Assembly: GCF_003863365.1 (NCBI RefSeq)
Contig: NZ_RQXT01000025.1
Location: forward strand, 1-64,000
Origin: Mesorhizobium tamadayense
Lineage (GTDB): Bacteria > Pseudomonadota > Alphaproteobacteria > Rhizobiales > Rhizobiaceae
Reading direction: 5' to 3'
Length of the DNA: 64,000 nt
Below, piece by piece: positions 15,480 through 24,015 of this stretch. The position numbers were made by a program, and so were the translations under genes. The notes below the pieces were generated by a model. The model saw only the letters and a list, made by a program, of their open reading frames with translations. It was not told the DNA's origin and did no database searches. Every line of letters starts with the position of its first letter. Positions within the stretch are counted from its first letter, which is position 1.

Positions 15480-15602
15480 CGTCCTCCGGTGTTCGTCCCA
15501 CCTGGGGATGCCAGGTTCCGATGCGCGCGCCAACGCGCATCGGAACCGCCTCTCTACCACGCTTCCAACGTCTTCGAACATAGCAACGCTCACGGTGCCA
15601 GC

Positions 15603-17843
15603 ATGAACGAGTGGCTGACCGCCCGCGAGATCGCAGCCGAGGCGCTGCCGGACATGCCGGAAACCGAGCGTGGCGTGCAGATTCTTGCTGCGCGCGCTGG
15701 CTGGGACGAGCGTGCCCAGGCGCGTAAGCGACCCGGCCAGGGCGGCGCCACCGAATATCACGCCTCGCTGCTCCCCGTCCTCGCCCAGGTCGCCTACAGG
15801 CAGAAGCATATGGTCGTCGAGCGGCCGGTCGCGCCGGTCAAGGCGGCGCCGGACACCAGCCTGACCGACCGCGCCCAGAAAGAGCGCGACGCGCGGCTGG
15901 CGATCGTCGCCGCGTTCGAGACATTCAGCCGCGGCCTGCAGCTCGGCTACGCCACCCGCGTCCAGGTGTTCACCGACAAGTTCAACGCCAGCTCGCTGAC
16001 GATCGAGCCGTGGGTGCGCGAGATCGTGCCCAGCCTCTCCAAGCGCTCGCTCGCCCGGTGGCAATCGCAGAAGCGCGACGGCAAGATCAATGCACTCGGC
16101 CACGACCCGGCCCAGGCGCGCAAGGGCACCGGTGTGCTGGAAACCGCCAATGGCGGCGCCGTGCGCTCGTTCATGCTGGCGCTGATCGCCCATCAGCCGC
16201 ACCTTTCCGGACACCATGTTCGAACCCTCTGCCGGTCGGAGTTCGGCGACACGTTGAAGGTGGTTTCAAAGGGCGTTGAAACCGTCATTTCGATGCCGCC
16301 GGTGCGCACCTTCCAGCACGCGCTGAAAGGGCTGAAGGCGAGCCACAAGGTCGAGCTGATCAAGCTGACCAATCCCGACCGCTACCGCTCGCACCTGGCA
16401 CCGGCCGGCGTCGGCATGCTGCGCCACGTCACCGAGCCGAACCAGCTCTGGCAGATCGACGCCTCGCCGGTCGATGCGCTGTGCGTGGACGGCCGGCATT
16501 CGGTCTATGCCTGCATCGACATCGCCACGCGCCGCACAGTCTGGCAGCTCTCCCGGACACCGCGAGCGTCCGCTGTCGCCTTGTTGATGCGCAAGGCCAT
16601 CCTCGAATGGGGTGTGCCGCAGCAAGTGACCACCGACAACGGCTCCGACTTCGTAGCCGAGGACACCCAGCGCCTATTCCTTTCGCTCGATATCAATCCC
16701 GATGCATCCGATGCCTACTCGCCCGAGCAAAAGGGCCATGTCGAGCGCGTCATCAAGACGTTCCAGCACGATGTCGGGCCGTTGCTGCCGGGCTTCGTCG
16801 GCCATTCGGTCGAAGATCGGAAGGCGATCGAGAGCCGCAAGAGCTTTGCGCAGCGGCTCGGCGAAACGGAGGCCGTCACGTTCAGCGTGTCGCTGACCGG
16901 TCCGCAGTTGCAGAAGCACATCGACGATTGGGCTCGGCTGATCTACCAGCACCGGCCGCATGCGGGCCTGGACAAGGTCACGCCCTTCGCCAAGGCCCAG
17001 TCCTCATCGACGCCCGTGCGATATGTCGCCGAGCGCGCGCTGGACCTGTTGCTCATGCCGGTCGCCGGTTCGGACGGCCAACGTATCGTCACCAAGCTCG
17101 GCATCCGTATCGACGGCTATCACTACATGACGCCGACAATTCTGCCCGGCACGCCAGTGTTCGTGCGCATGGACCCGAACGACGCCGGCCGCGCCTACGC
17201 CTTCGCCCAGGACGGCGCCGAGTTCCTTGGCGAGGCGATCTGTCCGGAACTGTCCGGCCTGCATCCCGAGACGCTGGTGCGCGCCGCCAAGGAAATCCGC
17301 GGTGAACTGGTGGACGAGCGTACCCGCAATCTGAAGGCGGACATGAAGAAGCTCGCCAAGGGGTCGTCGCTGATCGAGCGCGCCCTCGAAGTCGCCCGGC
17401 GCGACATGCCGAACGTGGTGCCTCTGCCCAAGCGCGAGCAGGTGCATTCGACGCCGCAGATTTCCGCCGCGATCGAAGCGATGTCGGAGCGGCTCAACCC
17501 GAGCAAGCCGCTCGACCCCGCCGCTGCGGCGGCGCATCGCCGGCTGATCGAGGAGATGCGCGCGGAAGACGAGGCCGAGCTAATCGCCAGCACCGAGGCC
17601 ATCCTCGAACAGCGCATGGCCGAGGTCGAAGCCGAGCGCACCGCGCACTTGCCGGCCAATGTGGTGGCGCTGCCGGAGACCCCGATGGAGCGCTACCGCC
17701 GGGCGCTGATGTACCGCGAGCGGATGAAGACCGGCGCGCTATCCGCCCCCGACGCCATGTGGCTCGGCGGCTACGTCACCTCGGCCGAGTTCAAGGCCCA
17801 GTCTGCCATCCATGAGGATTTCGGGGACGCGTACCTGTCCTGA
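15603..17843 (+). CDS. Mu-type DDE transposase (MuA-like)
   Basis: 746 residues from the ATG at 15603, chosen because the family begins with the HTH segment WLTAREIAAEALPDMPETERGV. The catalytic core has Asp286 (WQIDASPVDA), Asp345 (TTDNGSDF) and Glu381 (KGHVERVIKTF), with 35 residues between the second and third. A C-terminal beta-barrel-like part and a helical tail (ERYRRALMYRERMK) follow, where MuA interacts with MuB and ClpX. It joins and cleaves the phage ends for integration and replicative transposition. An upstream in-frame extension overlaps the minus-strand gene and is unlikely. Confidence 0.95.
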   Translation: MNEWLTAREIAAEALPDMPETERGVQILAARAGWDERAQARKRPGQGGATEYHASLLPVLAQVAYRQKHMVVERPVAPVKAAPDTSLTDRAQKERDARLAIVAAFETFSRGLQLGYATRVQVFTDKFNASSLTIEPWVREIVPSLSKRSLARWQSQKRDGKINALGHDPAQARKGTGVLETANGGAVRSFMLALIAHQPHLSGHHVRTLCRSEFGDTLKVVSKGVETVISMPPVRTFQHALKGLKASHKVELIKLTNPDRYRSHLAPAGVGMLRHVTEPNQLWQIDASPVDALCVDGRHSVYACIDIATRRTVWQLSRTPRASAVALLMRKAILEWGVPQQVTTDNGSDFVAEDTQRLFLSLDINPDASDAYSPEQKGHVERVIKTFQHDVGPLLPGFVGHSVEDRKAIESRKSFAQRLGETEAVTFSVSLTGPQLQKHIDDWARLIYQHRPHAGLDKVTPFAKAQSSSTPVRYVAERALDLLLMPVAGSDGQRIVTKLGIRIDGYHYMTPTILPGTPVFVRMDPNDAGRAYAFAQDGAEFLGEAICPELSGLHPETLVRAAKEIRGELVDERTRNLKADMKKLAKGSSLIERALEVARRDMPNVVPLPKREQVHSTPQISAAIEAMSERLNPSKPLDPAAAAAHRRLIEEMRAEDEAELIASTEAILEQRMAEVEAERTAHLPANVVALPETPMERYRRALMYRERMKTGALSAPDAMWLGGYVTSAEFKAQSAIHEDFGDAYLS

Positions 17844-17854
17844 GTAAAGCGAAA

Positions 17855-17880
17855 CGGCCCGGTGCTGGAACACCGGGCCG
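17855..17880. terminator. Perfect hairpin between transposase and ATPase genes
   Basis: CGGCCCGGTG (17855-17864) and CACCGGGCCG (17871-17880) with loop CTGGAA make a 10-bp GC-rich stem eleven bases after the transposase stop. No T-run follows, so partial termination or protection of the upstream mRNA is more likely than full termination. Confidence 0.55.
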
Positions 17881-17923
17881 ATCAGAGAGAACGCCGCGAA
17901 GCGGCATGACAACACGAGGAAGC

Positions 17924-18673
17924 ATGATGACGGAACACCTGAAAGTCAACCGGCCGGCGCCGCTGAAGAACGTGGCGGCGTTCGCGACGCTGCTCGCCAC
18001 CATGGTCGATCGCGACCCCAAGCTGCCAGGCCTGGCGGCCTTCTTCGGCCCCTCCGGATGGGGCAAGACGGAGTCGGCGATCTATGGCGCCAACAAGTAC
18101 CGCGCGGCTTACGTCGAATGCGGCCAGTTCACCTCGGCGCGCTCGCTGCTGTCCGACATCCTCATCGAGCTCGGCGAGCCGGCGCCGCGCGGCCCGATCG
18201 AGACGCTGAAGAACCAGGCGATCATGCTGATGGTCTCGGATCCGCGCCGGCCGCTGATCATCGACGAGGCGCATTTCATCGCCCACAAGCGCTTCGTCGA
18301 CCTGCTGCGCGAGCTTTCCGACAAGTCCGGAGCGCCTGTCGTCCTGATCGGCGAGGAGCGCCTGCCGAAGCTGCTGGAAGCTTTCGAGCGCGTCCACAAC
18401 CGCGTGCTCGAATGGCTGCCGGCGCTGCCCTGCGACGCCGAGGACTTCGCCCTGCTGGCGGGCCACCGCTGCAACGGCATCAAGCTGGCGCCGGACCTCG
18501 CCGCCGCCATCCTGGACAGGACCAAGGGCAACACGCGGCGCATCGTCATCAACCTCGCCAAGGTCTCACAGGTGGCCAAGCTGACCGGCGCGCCCGTCGT
18601 CGACCTCGCCACCTTCGGCGGCATCCAGGCGGTCAACGCGACGCCCAAGTTCACCATGAGGGCGATCCAGTGA
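17924..18673 (+). CDS. MuB-like AAA+ ATPase, DNA transposition protein
   Basis: 249 residues from the ATG at 17924 behind GAGGA. Walker A is GPSGWGKT (42-49) and Walker B LIIDEAH (111-117); a sensor-like VVLIGEERLP and a C-terminal lid with RTKGNTRRIV follow. MuB binds target DNA as an ATP-dependent filament, brings it to the transposase and gives target immunity. It follows the transposase by 80 bp with a hairpin between. Confidence 0.9.
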   Translation: MMTEHLKVNRPAPLKNVAAFATLLATMVDRDPKLPGLAAFFGPSGWGKTESAIYGANKYRAAYVECGQFTSARSLLSDILIELGEPAPRGPIETLKNQAIMLMVSDPRRPLIIDEAHFIAHKRFVDLLRELSDKSGAPVVLIGEERLPKLLEAFERVHNRVLEWLPALPCDAEDFALLAGHRCNGIKLAPDLAAAILDRTKGNTRRIVINLAKVSQVAKLTGAPVVDLATFGGIQAVNATPKFTMRAIQ

Positions 18674-19257
18674 GACCGCTGCTCGAGATGGTGCAGCTCA
18701 GCCTCGCGGTGCCGCGCGGCGAGGCCGGCTTCTGGTCGATCATCCTGGATCTCGACAAGGCCGGCCCGTGGACGGTGCGGCAGGTGAGCGACCGCACGCA
18801 GGTCCACGTCCAGTCGGCCCGCTTCTACATCCGCAAGCTCCACCTCGGCGGTTTCGCCGAGGTCGTGGAAATCCGCGAGACGACGGGCGGTGTGCCGGAC
18901 GCCATGGTCTACCGCCTGGTCGAGGGCAGGAAGCCGCAAATGGCGCCGCGCCTGACGAAGGACGGCGCCGTGCTGCCAGAGACCGCCAAGGAGAAGCTCT
19001 GGCGGGCCATGAAGATGGCCAAGAAGTTCACGCTCGACGACCTGGTCGACGCCTGCACGGACGTGCCCCGGTCGACCGCGAGGAACTACTGTTTCGCGCT
19101 CGCCGCTGCCGGCGTCGTCGCAAAGAACGGCAACGTCTTTCGGCTGGTGAAGAACCTCGGAAGCCAGGCGCCGCGTGTGCTGGCGGCTAAGCTCGTGTTC
19201 GATCCCAACGCCAAGGTCGTGGTCGGCAGCTCGGTGCTTCGCGAGGTGCAGCCATGA
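18670..19257 (+). CDS. Early phage protein with two winged-helix-like parts
   Basis: 195 residues from a GTG overlapping the ATPase stop (GTGA). The first part (about 10-80) reads like a winged helix, GFWSIILDLDKAGPWTVRQVSDRTQVHVQSARFYIRKLHLGGFAEVV; the second (about 110-165) again, KEKLWRAMKMAKKFTLDDLVDACTDVPRSTARNYCFALAAAGVV. Probably binds DNA. Role unknown. Confidence 0.7.
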   Translation: MRPLLEMVQLSLAVPRGEAGFWSIILDLDKAGPWTVRQVSDRTQVHVQSARFYIRKLHLGGFAEVVEIRETTGGVPDAMVYRLVEGRKPQMAPRLTKDGAVLPETAKEKLWRAMKMAKKFTLDDLVDACTDVPRSTARNYCFALAAAGVVAKNGNVFRLVKNLGSQAPRVLAAKLVFDPNAKVVVGSSVLREVQP

Positions 19258-19640
19258 ACCGAGGACCCGTCAAGGACAGCCGGCCGGCCGGCCGGAGCTT
19301 CGCCGAGAAGGCGGCCGACGCATGGGGCGCCAACGTGCCCGACTGGGTCGCCGAGCTGGTGCGAATCGCCGACGCCGAAGGCCTCGGCGGCGCCGAGAAG
19401 CGCGTCAACTACAGCCGCTCCGCCATCTCCACCATCATCTCGGGCAAGTACAACGGCGATCTCGGCCGCGTCGAGCAGATGGTGCGCGGCGCGCTAATGG
19501 CCGAGACCGTCGATTGCCCGGTGCTGGGCGAGATCGGCCGCGACCGCTGCCTGATCGAACAGAAGGAGCCGTTCCGCGCCACGTCGCGGCACCGCGCCCA
19601 GCTCTTCCACGCCTGCAAAACCTGCCCCCAAAGGAGATAG
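19254..19640 (+). CDS. Early phage HTH protein with C-terminal Cys pairs
   Basis: 128 residues; ATGA overlap. The middle NYSRSAISTIISGKYNGDLGRVEQMVRGALM is an HTH of the type that replaces the MuB N-terminal domain in some phages. The C-terminal half has four Cys (VDCP, DRCL, HACKTCP), a possible zinc or iron-sulfur site. It may act with the ATPase or as a regulator. Confidence 0.7.
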   Translation: MNRGPVKDSRPAGRSFAEKAADAWGANVPDWVAELVRIADAEGLGGAEKRVNYSRSAISTIISGKYNGDLGRVEQMVRGALMAETVDCPVLGEIGRDRCLIEQKEPFRATSRHRAQLFHACKTCPQRR

Positions 19641-19645
19641 CCGCG

Positions 19646-19963
19646 ATGGCAAAAATGTCCCTCGCTTTGTCGGATACCCTGAACCAGCTCGGCCAGATGT
19701 TTACCGGCTTCGAGCACGAGTCACGCGTGCTGCGGCCGAAAGATGCCAAGATGCTGCGCCGAATCCTGAAGGACCTCGGCCAGCAGGCGCGCTCGATCGA
19801 GTGCCAGCTCAGCGCCAAGCTCTGGAACGAAGAGGCCCGCAAGGACCGCGCGGCCGAGGCCGCGCGCATCGCCTCGGCCGCCAGCCAGCCGGGATCGAAC
19901 GTCACCCTATTCCCGGTCATCCCGCGCCCGTTCTCGGACGGCCGGCCCGGAGGTGCGGCATGA
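19646..19963 (+). CDS. Small hypothetical early protein
   Basis: 105 residues, AAGGAGATAG upstream of the ATG. Helical N-terminal two thirds (LSDTLNQLGQMFTGFEHESRVLRPKDAKMLRRILKDLGQQAR) and a Pro-rich tail. No family recognised; part of the coupled early operon. Confidence 0.65.
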   Translation: MAKMSLALSDTLNQLGQMFTGFEHESRVLRPKDAKMLRRILKDLGQQARSIECQLSAKLWNEEARKDRAAEAARIASAASQPGSNVTLFPVIPRPFSDGRPGGAA

Positions 19964-20256
19964 TGACCGGCAACCTGCAGCAGGCCGAGGAGCGCGCCGC
20001 GCTGATCGCCAGGGCGATCGTGCCGGTGCTGACGGCCGAGTTCATCCGCAAGCCCGAGCCGCGCCCGCTCTCCGCGCGCGAGCAGGAGATCATGCTCGCC
20101 TGCGGACAGCTCGGCCGCGCCGTCGATCGGCTCGACGGCGCCAAATTCGCCTCGCCGGGGGCCGAGCGCCAGGCGCGCCAGGCCCTGGAGCTGGCCGCCC
20201 GCAACCTGAGGAAGCTGATCGACCTGCGGGAGGGCAAGCATGGCCGCGGCAAGTGA
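19960..20256 (+). CDS. Small hypothetical early protein
   Basis: 98 residues from the ATG overlapping the previous stop (ATGA). It is helical and rich in Arg, Glu and Ala, with LSAREQEIMLACGQLGRAVDRL in the middle. No domain recognised. The next gene starts 17 bp before its end. Confidence 0.6.
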   Translation: MMTGNLQQAEERAALIARAIVPVLTAEFIRKPEPRPLSAREQEIMLACGQLGRAVDRLDGAKFASPGAERQARQALELAARNLRKLIDLREGKHGRGK

Positions 20257-20575
20257 AGCCCTGCTCGCGGCCGTCGCAAAGCTCGACATGATCGATCTTT
20301 GTGGCCGCATCGTCTCCAATCCCGAGCGCAACGCGCCGCGGGCAAGCGTCGCCGAGATCTACGCCCTGGCCAAGGCCACCGAGGGCCTGTGGGCCGTCGC
20401 CCTTGAAGCCAACTTTCTGGTCAACGCGCTCGAAATGCTGATGCCGTGGGACCAGCAGGCCGACGCCGACACCCAAGAACTCATCGCAACGCAGATGGCC
20501 GTGGTTCGCGACCTTCTGGCCTTCATGCACCCGATCCCAACCAAACAGGAGAACACCGATGGAAGCAGCAACTGA
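20240..20575 (+). CDS. Small hypothetical early protein
   Basis: 111 residues, helical (EALLAAVAKLDMIDLCGRIV, then EIYALAKATEGLWAVALEANFLVNALEMLMP). It overlaps both neighbours by 17 bp. No family recognised. Confidence 0.6.
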   Translation: MAAASEALLAAVAKLDMIDLCGRIVSNPERNAPRASVAEIYALAKATEGLWAVALEANFLVNALEMLMPWDQQADADTQELIATQMAVVRDLLAFMHPIPTKQENTDGSSN

Positions 20576-21209
20576 AACCACCGTTCCAGTCGGCACCGTC
20601 ATGGTCGGCGGCAAGACCTACATGCATGATGCCAAGGGCCACCTGGTGCCGATCGAGGCGATCAAGCCTGCCGACAAGCTGCAGGACGAGACGGTCCGCA
20701 AGATCATCGGCCACGCCCGCGACCTGTCGGCTCAGATCGGCCGCTTCAAGGAGCACACCTTTGACGATCTCTCCTCCTTCGAGGCGCTGCTTGCCCAGGA
20801 CTATGGCGCGACGAAGGGCGGCGCCAAGGGCAACAAGACCTTCCTGACCTTTGACGGCCTGATGAAGGTGTCCGTCCAGGTCGCCGACATGATCGACTTC
20901 GGCGCCGAGCTGCAGATCGCCAAGAGCCTGATCGACGAGTGCCTGACCGAGTGGTCGGCCGACAGCCGCACCGAGATCCGGTCGATCATCAGCCGCGCCT
21001 TCAATGTCGAGAAGGAAGGCCAGATCAACCGCGCCGAGATCTTCATGCTGCTGCGCCTCGACATCGAGGACGAGCGCTGGCAGCGCGCCATGGACGCCAT
21101 CCGCGACGCCATGCGCGTCATCGGCTCCAAGACCTATGTCCGCTGCTACCAGCGCGCCAGCCAGGACGCGCCCTGGGAAGCCGTCACCATCGACCTGGCG
21201 AAGGCGTAA
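20559..21209 (+). CDS. DUF3164 family early phage protein
   Basis: 216 residues matching the DUF3164 pattern: GKTYMHDAKGHLVPIEAIKPADKLQDETV near the start, a helical middle with FKEHTFDDLSSFEALLAQDYG, and the conserved C-terminal WQRAMDAIRDAMRVIGSKTYVRCYQR. The family is a hallmark of Mu-like early regions; it is sometimes mislabelled as a sulfate transporter. Function is not established; a nucleic-acid related role is assumed from context. Confidence 0.85.
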   Translation: MEAATETTVPVGTVMVGGKTYMHDAKGHLVPIEAIKPADKLQDETVRKIIGHARDLSAQIGRFKEHTFDDLSSFEALLAQDYGATKGGAKGNKTFLTFDGLMKVSVQVADMIDFGAELQIAKSLIDECLTEWSADSRTEIRSIISRAFNVEKEGQINRAEIFMLLRLDIEDERWQRAMDAIRDAMRVIGSKTYVRCYQRASQDAPWEAVTIDLAKA

Positions 21210-21214
21210 CGACC

Positions 21215-21463
21215 ATGAGCAAGCAAACCAACCGCTTTTCCCAGCACCGCGACACCACGTCGATCCGCGCGGTCATCCAGGAAAAAACCGACCTCGCCAA
21301 GATCTACGCCGAGGACGGCGCCTTCCACTCTGCGGCGCGCGTGCTGGAGGATCTGGCCACCGTCGTCAGCCGCCATGCCGTGGCGACGGCGCCGCGTGAT
21401 CTCGATGACCCGATCAACCTCGCCGGCTCCGGCCCGGTGCCGATCGAAGCGCGGGAGGGCTGA
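21215..21463 (+). CDS. Small hypothetical early protein
   Basis: 82 residues from the ATG at 21215, five bases after the DUF3164 stop. It is polar, with a helical middle (KTDLAKIYAEDGAFHSAARVLEDLATVVSRH). No family recognised. Confidence 0.6.
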   Translation: MSKQTNRFSQHRDTTSIRAVIQEKTDLAKIYAEDGAFHSAARVLEDLATVVSRHAVATAPRDLDDPINLAGSGPVPIEAREG

Positions 21464-21466
21464 GCG

Positions 21467-21727
21467 ATGGCGACCCAGCTCAGTGAAAGGCAGGCCCTCG
21501 CAGTTGCCGCAGCCAGTCAAGCCAGTGAAGCCATCGCCGAGTTGCTTCGATACGCACGCGAGGGCGAATGGATGAAATCGGAATTCCATCCTGACGTCGA
21601 GCCGCTGGAGAAGCTTTGCGACGCGGCCAAGCTAACAGCCGAGATCCTTTCCGATGAGCCCGATCCTGACGGCGACCGCAACCAACTCGGGGGCGCATTG
21701 GAAAAGTTCCTTTCAGGGTGGGCATGA
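21467..21727 (+). CDS. Small hypothetical early protein
   Basis: 86 residues, acidic, helical (ALAVAAASQASEAIAELLRYAREGEW; EKLCDAAKLTAEILSDEP). Three bases separate it from the gene before, and the next overlaps its stop by ATGA. Function unknown. Confidence 0.6.
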   Translation: MATQLSERQALAVAAASQASEAIAELLRYAREGEWMKSEFHPDVEPLEKLCDAAKLTAEILSDEPDPDGDRNQLGGALEKFLSGWA

Positions 21728-22065
21728 TGGCGGCCAAGGAAACCCTCGGTTACGTGAGCCGCACGGCGGCGATCGTGGCGCTTCGCAAGGAAGGCCTTTC
21801 CAGCGAAAGCATCGCCCGGCGCATCGGCATTGATGTCAAGACGGTTTCGGCGCTGGAATGCTCGGCGCGGCGCTGGCACGGCAAGGCGCCCAACTTCGTC
21901 CGACCTAGTGCCGGCTCCTTCCCGGTCGGCGTGCGCGAGCGGCTGCGCCCTCACGCAAGGGCCAGGGACATCTCCGTCGACGCATTGATCAGGCGGCTGA
22001 TCGAGACGGTGGCGTTCGGCAACCTCGTCGACGCCGTGCTCGATGATGCGGAGGCCGCGGCATGA
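21724..22065 (+). CDS. Early phage HTH protein
   Basis: 113 residues from the ATG at 21724 (ATGA overlap; a GTG lies six bases earlier). An HTH is visible at about 13-42: AAIVALRKEGLSSESIARRIGIDVKTVSALE. The second half has an Arc/ribbon-like look (FPVGVRERLRPHARARDISVDALIRRLIETV). It probably binds DNA; target unknown. Confidence 0.7.
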   Translation: MMAAKETLGYVSRTAAIVALRKEGLSSESIARRIGIDVKTVSALECSARRWHGKAPNFVRPSAGSFPVGVRERLRPHARARDISVDALIRRLIETVAFGNLVDAVLDDAEAAA

Positions 22066-22271
22066 GCATCGCTTGGATCCGCAAGAGCTACAACGTCCCG
22101 GCAAAGGTTGGCGGGCGCGTCGAATATACAGGCGACGGCAAATCCGAGTTCGGAACGATCACAAGCGCCACCAATGGCCGGCTCAATATCCGGCTCGACC
22201 GCTTCAAGCATCCGATGCCGTTCCATCCGACTTGGAAGCTCCGATATCTCGACTCTGAGGCGACACAATGA
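22062..22271 (+). CDS. Small beta-rich hypothetical protein
   Basis: 69 residues, ATGA overlaps on both sides. The pattern KVGGRVEYTGDGKSEFGTITSATNGRLNIRLD suggests a small beta barrel, as in SH3/KOW-type folds. Function unknown. Confidence 0.65.
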   Translation: MSIAWIRKSYNVPAKVGGRVEYTGDGKSEFGTITSATNGRLNIRLDRFKHPMPFHPTWKLRYLDSEATQ

Positions 22272-22876
22272 ACGCGCTCGCTGCCATCCACGTCGCCAAC
22301 AAGCAGCTCGGGCTGGACGAAGACACCGCGCGCGATCTCTATCAGCGGGTGACGGGCAAGCGCAGCTTGCGCCAGATGAACGACCGCGAGCTGCAGCTCG
22401 TCGTCGCCGCCCAACGGCATGCGGGTTTCAAGCCGGCTGAAAAGGGCCTTCAAGGCCCGTTCGCCAAGAAGCTCCAGGCGCTCTGGATTGCCGCCTGGAA
22501 CCTCGGCATCATCCGCGATCGGCACGATGCCGCCATGCTGTCCTTCGTCAAGCGGCAGACCGGCATCGAGCACACCCGCTTTCTGCTGGACGCCGAGGAC
22601 GCCGCCAAGGCCGTCGACGCGCTGAAGGCGTGGATGACGCGAGAGGCCGGCGTGGACTGGCGCCAGGACGTCGCCACGGCCGAGTGGCTGCGAACCTCGG
22701 GTGCAAAGATTGCACTCGCGCAGTGGCACCGGCTGAGCGTCGCCAAGGCCGTCGACCCGAAAGGCTTCCGCAAGTTCGTCTGGGATCATGCCAAGCCGCT
22801 CGACCAGATGCTCGAGCACGACTGGCCGGCTGTGATGAACACCCTCGGCGACATGGTCAGAAAGGCGATCGCATGA
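22268..22876 (+). CDS. gemA: GemA-like regulatory protein (DUF1018, Mu gp16-like)
   Basis: 202 residues. The DUF1018 signature is clear: AIHVANKQLGLDEDTARDLYQRVTGKRSLRQMNDRELQLVVAAQR, then FAKKLQALWIAAWNLGIIRDRHDAAMLSFVKRQTGIEHTRFLLD. In Mu, GemA affects host gene expression and DNA supercoiling late in the lytic cycle; the mechanism is not settled. Its place between DUF3164 and Mor fits Mu order. Confidence 0.85.
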   Translation: MNALAAIHVANKQLGLDEDTARDLYQRVTGKRSLRQMNDRELQLVVAAQRHAGFKPAEKGLQGPFAKKLQALWIAAWNLGIIRDRHDAAMLSFVKRQTGIEHTRFLLDAEDAAKAVDALKAWMTREAGVDWRQDVATAEWLRTSGAKIALAQWHRLSVAKAVDPKGFRKFVWDHAKPLDQMLEHDWPAVMNTLGDMVRKAIA

Positions 22877-23085
22877 GCGCTCCCGATAAGGCCATTCTTG
22901 TCTCGGCCCTGCAAGCCGAGCTTAACCGCCAGTACGATTTAGGCGTGATGACGACTTTCACCGACGCGGACGGCAAGCCAATGCTGAGCTATCCGATCGT
23001 CCATCCCGCACCGCGACCGATAATCGACGTTGAGCGTTTGGCGGATGCTGTATTGGCTTCCTTGTCGACCGGAGGCGTTCGCTGA
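22873..23085 (+). CDS. Small hypothetical phage protein
   Basis: 70 residues from the ATG at 22873 (ATGA overlap with gemA). Segments LQAELNRQYDLGVMTTFTDADGKPML and IDVERLADAVLASL are visible; no family. The next start overlaps its stop (TGATG). Confidence 0.6.
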   Translation: MSAPDKAILVSALQAELNRQYDLGVMTTFTDADGKPMLSYPIVHPAPRPIIDVERLADAVLASLSTGGVR

Positions 23086-23318
23086 TGCGCAGCCAGGTTT
23101 ACAACGTGGACGGCTACGTGCGCGGACACGTTCTCGCATACGTCACGATATCGGATCACAGCCAGGCGCGACTTCTCCAATCCTTGCTGGAGCAAGCCAT
23201 GCGCGAGCGCGCTGGCAGGCCCGAGGAGCCAACGCTGGCCCGCTGGTACCGCGACATCGAAGAGACGCGCCGACAAGCCAAAGACGAGGGCTGGGCCGGC
23301 TGGGAAAGGCCCTGGTGA
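23085..23318 (+). CDS. Small hypothetical phage protein
   Basis: 77 residues. A beta-hairpin-like start (QVYNVDGYVRGHVLAYVTI) is followed by a helix ending in WYRDIEETRRQAKDEGWAGW. No family recognised. Overlaps both neighbours by one base (TGATG). Confidence 0.6.
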   Translation: MRSQVYNVDGYVRGHVLAYVTISDHSQARLLQSLLEQAMRERAGRPEEPTLARWYRDIEETRRQAKDEGWAGWERPW

Positions 23319-23758
23319 TGGTCGCCTACAGCTTCAAGGCCATGTTCGCTCCGCAGGTCTCGGCACTCACCAAGCGCCAGACCGTGCGCGCCGATCGCAA
23401 GCGCCATGCCCGGCCGGGCGAGGCCGTCCAGCTCTTCCAGGGCATGCGGACGCGCCATTGCGTCAAGTTGGTCAACCCCGATCCGATCTGCATCCGCGTC
23501 CGGCCGATCGCCATCGTCACCACGTGGCTCCTGGAGGAGTTCATCGCCTCGATCGTCATCGACGGCCGGCCGCTGCATCGGGACGAGATCGAGGCCTTCG
23601 CGGTCGCTGACGGCTTCGCGGTCGAGCATGTCGGCGACTGCCGTATGAAGCAGATCGGTCGCGCCGGCTCGGCGCGTTGGAATATGGGCGCGTTTTGGAA
23701 CGCCGAGCATGGCGAGGGCCTGTTCGATGGCCAGCTGATCGAATGGGAGCCAGCATGA
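23318..23758 (+). CDS. ASCH/PUA-like domain protein
   Basis: 146 residues from the ATG at 23318. The start, YSFKAMFAPQVSALTKRQTVRADRKRHARPGEAVQLFQGMRTRHCVKL, has the ASCH pattern: a KxxTxR-like segment followed by PGE and a strand pair. ASCH/PUA folds bind RNA or modified nucleotides. Phage copies are common in early regions; the ligand is unknown. Confidence 0.7.
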   Translation: MVAYSFKAMFAPQVSALTKRQTVRADRKRHARPGEAVQLFQGMRTRHCVKLVNPDPICIRVRPIAIVTTWLLEEFIASIVIDGRPLHRDEIEAFAVADGFAVEHVGDCRMKQIGRAGSARWNMGAFWNAEHGEGLFDGQLIEWEPA

Positions 23759-24015
23759 GCAACCCGGTCCTAGTCACCGACCACGCGCTTCTCCGCTACA
23801 TGCAGCGCGTCCTCGACATCGATGTCGAGCAGCTGCGCGGCATGGTGGCCGAGAGCGTCGGCCGTCACCAGGGCGCCCCAAGCGTGCGGGCGATAGGCGC
23901 CCGCTTCCTGATGATCAACGGCCGCGTCGTCACCACGATCGACGACAAGGCCATCCCAAGCCATATGACGCTGCTGGGTCTGATGCAGCGCGCGGCGGAA
24001 GAGAAGCTGCCTTGA
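23755..24015 (+). CDS. Small hypothetical phage protein
   Basis: 86 residues from the ATG at 23755 (ATGA overlap). The sequence VTDHALLRYMQRVLDIDVEQLR resembles the start of phage/host DUF4258-like folds (the HALxRxxxR box), and ARFLMINGRVVTTID looks like the central strands. If right, it would be a small RelE-like or toxin-like fold; this is tentative. Confidence 0.55.
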   Translation: MSNPVLVTDHALLRYMQRVLDIDVEQLRGMVAESVGRHQGAPSVRAIGARFLMINGRVVTTIDDKAIPSHMTLLGLMQRAAEEKLP

